NCBI GenBank assembly: GCA_038373865.1
Contig: JAXGGA010001148.1
Location: 62,001 to 126,000, forward strand
DNA: 64,000 bases
Direction of reading: 5' to 3'
Source: Uloborus plumipes
Lineage: Eukaryota; Arthropoda; Arachnida; Araneae; Uloboridae
The notes below the pieces were generated by a model. The model made no database searches. It was not told the origin of the DNA and saw only the letters and a list, made by a program, of their open reading frames with translations. Positions 58,925 to 64,000 of this stretch are shown here, piece after piece; within the stretch, counting starts at the first letter, position 1; every line of letters begins with the position of its first letter. A program made the position numbers and the translations under genes.

Positions 58925-61900
58925 AAGAATGCTAATGCTTAATACGATGCTCTCTTTCCCTCCACTTAAAACAATGGTTATGAAACTGTCAGAAACTGAC
59001 AAAAAAATAAGAGAGATTATTTACAGAAAATGATGGGTGCGGGAGGATAACGGGAGTCATGCTTGGATTCAAAAAGTCATTACATCATAGACAATTTTCA
59101 TGGAGTGAAGTGTATTAACATATTAAATTGTGCTTTAGTCACCCCCATAGAAGGAAACGTTTTTCTTTTTCCCTCTCTATGCTATAAAATTGGAAATTTT
59201 ACTAAATGAAAATATTAAACCAAACCACTTCAGCAGAATCTTCCTTAAACTTAATAAGTGCTGTGAAGAAATACCACTTTTAGCTTTTTAGTTCTGTTTT
59301 TTTCCCTCTTATACCAATATTAAAATAACTTTTAAAAAGTTCAGAGAAATAAACCACTGGTTCGATAAATAGCTTTAGAAAAAATCAATTTGTTCTTTCT
59401 ATAAGCCTGCTGTGACAAGATGATCCTTATTTTAACATGTAAGCTTTTAGAAAAATAAAGTTGTTCCAACCATCAATAGAAATCCGGGTTTAAGGAACAT
59501 TTACGTTATTTTCTGCCCACAATAAGAAGAAATGGTTGCCGAAAATTGCATTTTATCGGTGATTGATGTTTTTTAAGGAAGACGTGTAAGTGAAAGTTGT
59601 AGTAGAGCATTCATAAAATTAAATCTTAATCCTCATATCCCTTGGCATGTTTTTGCAGCGAGTTCTTGGCATTTATGATAAATTACCCACATAGTAATAA
59701 TCCAGGTGTTTAACTTTTATTCCACTTCTTCCTTAACATTAATTGGTGCAAGAAAAAACAATCAATATTAACTCAGTAAAGCATTTATAGAATAAAACTT
59801 TAATCCTTGTATGCAAGGCGTAGTTTTGCAATAAATGCTTAGAATTTATGATAAATTAGCAACATCGATAATAGTGATTACATGCTTAGAAATTGCTCTA
59901 CTTACTACTCATAATTACGTTACAAAGAATATTGTAGATATCAAAATAAGCTTTATTCATCAAAACTGCTTAAAGTGGACTTTTAGCAGATGAAAAGTAC
60001 TTTTTCAAACCCAAGCTTAAAAATAAGTTCAAGTATTTTCCTTGGCGCGTATTAACAAAAAACAATGTACTTGAAACACCAGTTTGGGTATTAAATTCAT
60101 TGATTGTTTCGAAGCCCATTGAACATTTATTCCATTGAAAGAAAGAAAAATGTTGATATCTAAACAATAACGTCGCTCAAAGAGAAATGTGCAATACAAA
60201 AAGCAAACTGTTGCTTGAGAAAGAGAATGAAAGGAGTACTCAGTGAAGCACCGTTTATACGTTTCTATTTTATATGTTTTTATCATTTATACATTTTTGA
60301 AATCAGTCCCGACAGAGTCCAACACATATCAACGCGAGTACCTATTATACTTTTTTTTTATTTGTACGCCTTTTTCAGTTCCTTAAAAAACGTATAAAAG
60401 TGCTGCACTGTACTATGTTAAGTGGTACTGCAGACAAGCTCCAATTGAAAAATTGCGTTTGAAAGTTTTACTCCTCATTGATGCCACTTTTTCAGAAAAC
60501 TATTAAAAATCCTATTCTTACATAACTCAACAACATTGTGTTTAAGTAAAATACGTCAGCAACGTGATGACAATAACACCATTTTGTTAAAAAAAAGCAG
60601 ATGTGACTTCTGATATAGGCGGCTGATAGCTGATGATGTACCAAGAAAAGGGGTGTCAAATGCATTGCACGAAAGGAACAGTGGGGCTGGGGGCTCATGA
60701 TCCAGAAAAATAGCACTATGAGTTACATGGGTATTTTTTTTTTTTTTTGTTTATTTTCTTCTTACAAATCTTGCAGGGGAACATACCTAAATATATGTAC
60801 GCCGCTGGGGGGTGGGATTAAGTAGGCAGCGACCCTGAAGTTAATTTTTACGGGAAATCGGGCTACACATTGTTGGATTTTAAAATCATTCTCGATAAAA
60901 TAATCTCAAATAAATCCGAGACCTGACCTCAAAAATCGGGACAAATGGCCCCAGTGACTCCCCCCTTCATATCCAAAGATCGATTTTAAATTTTATGAAA
61001 GATCATGCGAAAAATATGTGCTTTTGTGTAAAAGAGATGCACTAAAGTCAATTCTTCATTACGTGAATGGATCAGTACTGTCATTTCTCGATCGATCGAT
61101 AATTTAAAACTTAGAAAAATGGAGGGGAAATGCCTATCGACTTTTGAAAGTCAGGGCGCAGTCACTCCCTGCCTCTCCGTACGAGCTGTCTATGGCTTCT
61201 GTACTTAGCAGGGTTAAGTAGGTCCTCGATGCATTTACCCACCACCATGAAATAGCTCATATAAAATTTCATTACATTTAGTAAAAAACAATTTTTCAAG
61301 AATCTGTATTTTTAGTTAGAACCAAAACAACTTATGTGCAAATACAACTAAAATTGAAAACTTTAGACGGTACATTCCTAATGTAGCTTTATAAATCTCT
61401 TGAAGTGTTAAAAATTCAGCTAGATTTAGTCACAAACGTTAAATAGGGACAGAAAATAATTAATACATTTTGCGACCACTTTTTGATAATTTGATAATTT
61501 TGACATTGGATGGTGTTGTATCAAAGTACAGATATATTACAAGACAAATGAAAGGTTAACCTTTAGGAACCGGGCGGTACACATGTTGTACCATAAGTCT
61601 TTTTTCTTTAGAGGACGGGGTTGAAATTTTCACTCGAACACTTAGGAGCCGGGGATTTTCTCAAGGTTTCATACGTCTGGTACGGCAGTTTATACCTTCT
61701 CTTTTCAATGGAAAAGAAATCTGTGGTTCAACTGTCCTAGTACCTGGGTCGAAAGAAAAATTTCCAAAAAACAGCCCGGATCCAAGAGCTTAAGTCAACC
61801 TATTCCGAAACCAGGGGCCCGGCTCGGAATCCGAGTAGTCATAAGTTTTATGGTGGGAAAGACCCCGCCATTGGCTCTTGTTCATCCTCTCCTCCTCAAG

Positions 61901-62122
61901 GGTAATAGAAAACCTGTATCGAAACAGTTCGAAAATAAATGAAAAACCTTTAAACCCTTCTAAAAATGTTGGCACACAAATAGCTTATTGTTTCATCATC
62001 TTTTGATCAGATATTAAATTGAGCATTCATCGAATTATATGTTTCTAATCCACATACGAAATCGTCAAGCAGATATGTGACTATTAAAACTTAAAAACAA
62101 AGTTCATTTGACAACAAAACAC
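58925..62122. other. No gene recognised
   Basis: Long AT-rich stretch. At 61557 the text TTAACCTTTAGGAACCGGGC looks like a piggyBac-type end but no partner was found. Short minus frames at 59970-60286 and 60492-60716 have no motif. Confidence 0.45.
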
Positions 62123-63528
62123 AAAAAATCTGGTATGGAGACCACACTACTTCCTTTTATGTGTAAATTTCTTAGTAGTTGCCTTAAGTGTTAAAAAAAG
62201 TGCTTGGAGTGAGCAAGGTAACAATTCAAATATTTACTCCCCTCATCTGCCACGAAACAATGCAAAAAATATTTTACAATGGTTAATTTTCTAAATATTG
62301 CTGATTTTAATATCATTCAGTGAATTTTTCGCAAAATATCGCCAATAGTGCCAAGTTGAACCCAAATTCAAAAAATATTTTTTTCGCCAAATTTGTCACT
62401 AACTTGGCGAAATGTCGCCAAGTTGGCGTCAAACACTTGGTGACCAAAAGTTTGGCGACATATCGCCAAGTGGTCGCGCCAATTCATATCACTTGAGTCG
62501 GCATTGAAATTAACACTGATTTACCCCAAAAAAGAAGTAAAACACCCCCTTTGGAACATTCAAATGCAACCACAAGGGGAGGTGCACAACTAGACCATCC
62601 TCAGAGCCTACATACCAAGCTAGAAGCTTCTACGGTATATAGTTTTTGAGTTATGCGACCCACATACATACATACATCCGCACACACGTACATACAGACG
62701 TCACGAGAAAACTCGTCGTAATTAACTCGGGGGTGGTTGAAAAGGATTTTTCGGCTGCTTATATGTTGGTAGGTACATATGCACGTGCTGACAGGTCGAA
62801 AAACTACTGAAATTTGAGTCTAAATTTTGATTTGCTCACCCCCCAATGAAAATTCCTTCGTTTTTTTGACCTGTCAGTACGTGCATATGTACCTACCAAC
62901 ATATAAGCAGCCGAAAAATTTTTTTCAACCACCCCCGAGTTAATTACGACGAGTTTTCTCGTGACGTCTGTATGTACGTGCGTGCGTATGTGGGTCGCAT
63001 AACTCAAAAACTATATGCCGTAGAAGCTTCTAGCTTGGTATGTAGGCTCTGAGGATGGTCTAGTTGTGCACCTCCCCTTGTGGTTGCATTTGAATGTTTC
63101 CAAGGGGGTGTTTTACCCCTTTTTTGGGGTAAATCAGTGTTAATTTCAATGCAGACTCAAGTGATATGAATTGGTGCGACCACTTGGCGATATGTCGCCA
63201 AACTTTTGGTCGCCAAGTGTTTGACGCCAACTTGGCGACATATCGCCAAGTTGGCGACAAATTTGGCGAAAAAATTATTTTTTGAATTTGGGTTCAACTT
63301 GGCGCTATCGGCGACATTTTGCGAAAAATTCACTGAATGATATTAAAATCAGCAATATTTAGAAAATTAACCATTGTAAAATATTTTTTGCATTGTTTCG
63401 TGGCAGATTAGGGGAGTAAATATTTGAATTGTTACCTTGCTCACTCCAAGCACTTTTTTTAACACTTAAGGCAACTACTAAGAAATTTACACGTAAAAGG
63501 AAGTAGTGTGGGGTCCATACCAGATTTT
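62123..63528. repeat. Inverted-repeat element with TTGGCGA clusters
   Basis: Left arm (62123-62805) and right arm (62860-63528) are reverse complements over about 675 bp with modest divergence and a roughly 54-bp spacer. Both arms hold TTGGCGA/TCGCCAA clusters, CACGAGAAAACTCGTCGTAA, ACATACATACAT tracts and GGTACATATGCACGTGC. The right arm runs into a T run and then the ACTTCC terminal hairpin at 63553-63580. Part of the same text recurs, in the orientation of the right arm, at 63820-64000. Confidence 0.88.
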
Positions 63529-63541
63529 TTTTTTTTTTTTT

Positions 63542-63581
63542 TCGCGATCACAATACTTCCTTTACTACGTAAAAGGAAGTA
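63542..63581. repeat. Terminal hairpin of the ACTTCC family, left copy
   Basis: CGCGATCACAATACTTCCTT followed by TACTACGTAAAAGGAAGTAA. The last 26 bases form a near-perfect palindrome. The whole 40-base block is repeated in inverse at 63757-63797. Confidence 0.85.
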
Positions 63582-63756
63582 ACAAGCAATCTACCACTGT
63601 TTCAAAGATGAAAACGATCACAAATGTTATTCATCTATCGTAGGGCGTAGGGGTGCGACATCGAAGGCAAAACATCAGTGTTTCAAGAAAATAAGGACAT
63701 ATATGGTATTGATATATCGACCAAAAAATATCGATGTTTTCAAACATCGATCTTTT
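63582..63756. other. Sequence between two divergent hairpin ends
   Basis: About 175 bases with no recognised feature except ATATCGATGTTTTCAAACAT, a short palindromic stretch near its right edge. It may be the host site between two elements or the middle of one. Confidence 0.4.
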
Positions 63757-64000
63757 TACTTCCTTTTACGTAGTAAAGGAAGTATTGTGATCGCGAAAAA
63801 AAAATCACTCAAATTTGAGTCTAAATTTTGATTTTGCTCACCCCCGAATGAATGTTCAGTAGTTTTTGCGACCTGTCAGCACGTGCATATGTACCTACCA
63901 ACATATAAGCCGCCGAAAAATCCTTTTCAACCACCCCCGAGTTAATTACGACGAGTTTTCTCGTGACGTCTGTGGGCGCGTTTAGAAACTACCCAGCCTC
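63757..64000 (+). mobile_element. Hairpin-ended element, cut by the window edge
   Basis: Starts with TTACTTCCTTTTACGTAGTA and continues AAGGAAGTATTGTGATCGCG, then runs into sequence homologous to the right arm of the inverted-repeat element (GAGTCTAAATTTTGATTTTG, GCACGTGCATATGTACCTAC, GACGAGTTTTCTCGTGACGT). It diverges or ends near 63976. Confidence 0.7.

Noticed and set aside
61557..61800. PiggyBac-type element starting TTAACCTTTAGG
   Set aside because: Only one end is visible; no matching right end with TTAA was found nearby.
1..64000. CRISPR array, bacterial operon or phage system
   Set aside because: The sequence is eukaryotic in character: splice signals, Tc1/hAT/Helitron elements, microsatellites. 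Direct repeats present are tandem or transposon-derived, without spacer structure.

Overview
The window reads as nuclear DNA of an arthropod, most likely a chelicerate (spider-like). It is AT-rich and repeat-dense, and it has one convincing host gene: an uninterrupted 405-codon class A GPCR at 30313-31530 (+) that I recognise as a sex-peptide-receptor / myoinhibitory-peptide-receptor (SPR/MIPR) orthologue. The chelicerate assignment is inference from general character and the kinds of repeats, not from a marker gene.

Layout. 1-3.6 kb: a giant foldback repeat with about 1.42-kb arms. 5.6-7.5 kb: a CT tract, a tRNA-related relic and a nested MITE. 8.8-16.4 kb: MITEs, a Helitron end, and two large repeats whose ends and internal roughly 145-bp tandem units look Helentron-like; the second carries an intact Tc1-like transposon with DD36E spacing and perfect 27-bp inverted repeats. 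16.4-21.2 kb: short DNA-transposon derivatives. 22.6-24.5 kb: two non-autonomous Helitrons joined head to tail. 28.4-36.2 kb: the GPCR, with a quiet 3' side and hAT-type MITEs around it.

36.3-42.6 kb is a four-level nest: an outer hAT-like element holds a Tc1-like transposon (DD32E spacing), whose transposase gene is split by an inverted copy of the same hAT family, which in turn holds a Tc3-like transposon. 43.1-47.2 kb: a hAT MITE, a non-autonomous Helitron and a mariner foldback. 47.9-52.1 kb: a nearly exact direct duplication of about 2.06 kb. 53.7-57 kb: a Harbinger-type MITE, two broken Tc1-like copies and a hAT MITE. 62.1-64 kb: an inverted-repeat element and part of another copy with terminal hairpins.

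The genes do not form a pathway. The GPCR would be a membrane neuropeptide receptor; nearly everything else identifiable is transposon DNA. Only one transposase (13700-14746, minus) looks intact. hAT, Helitron, pogo-like and Harbinger-like copies here have no recognisable transposase and would need one supplied in trans. Terminal sequences and target-site duplications were read by eye; family names for non-coding elements rest on ends and duplication length.
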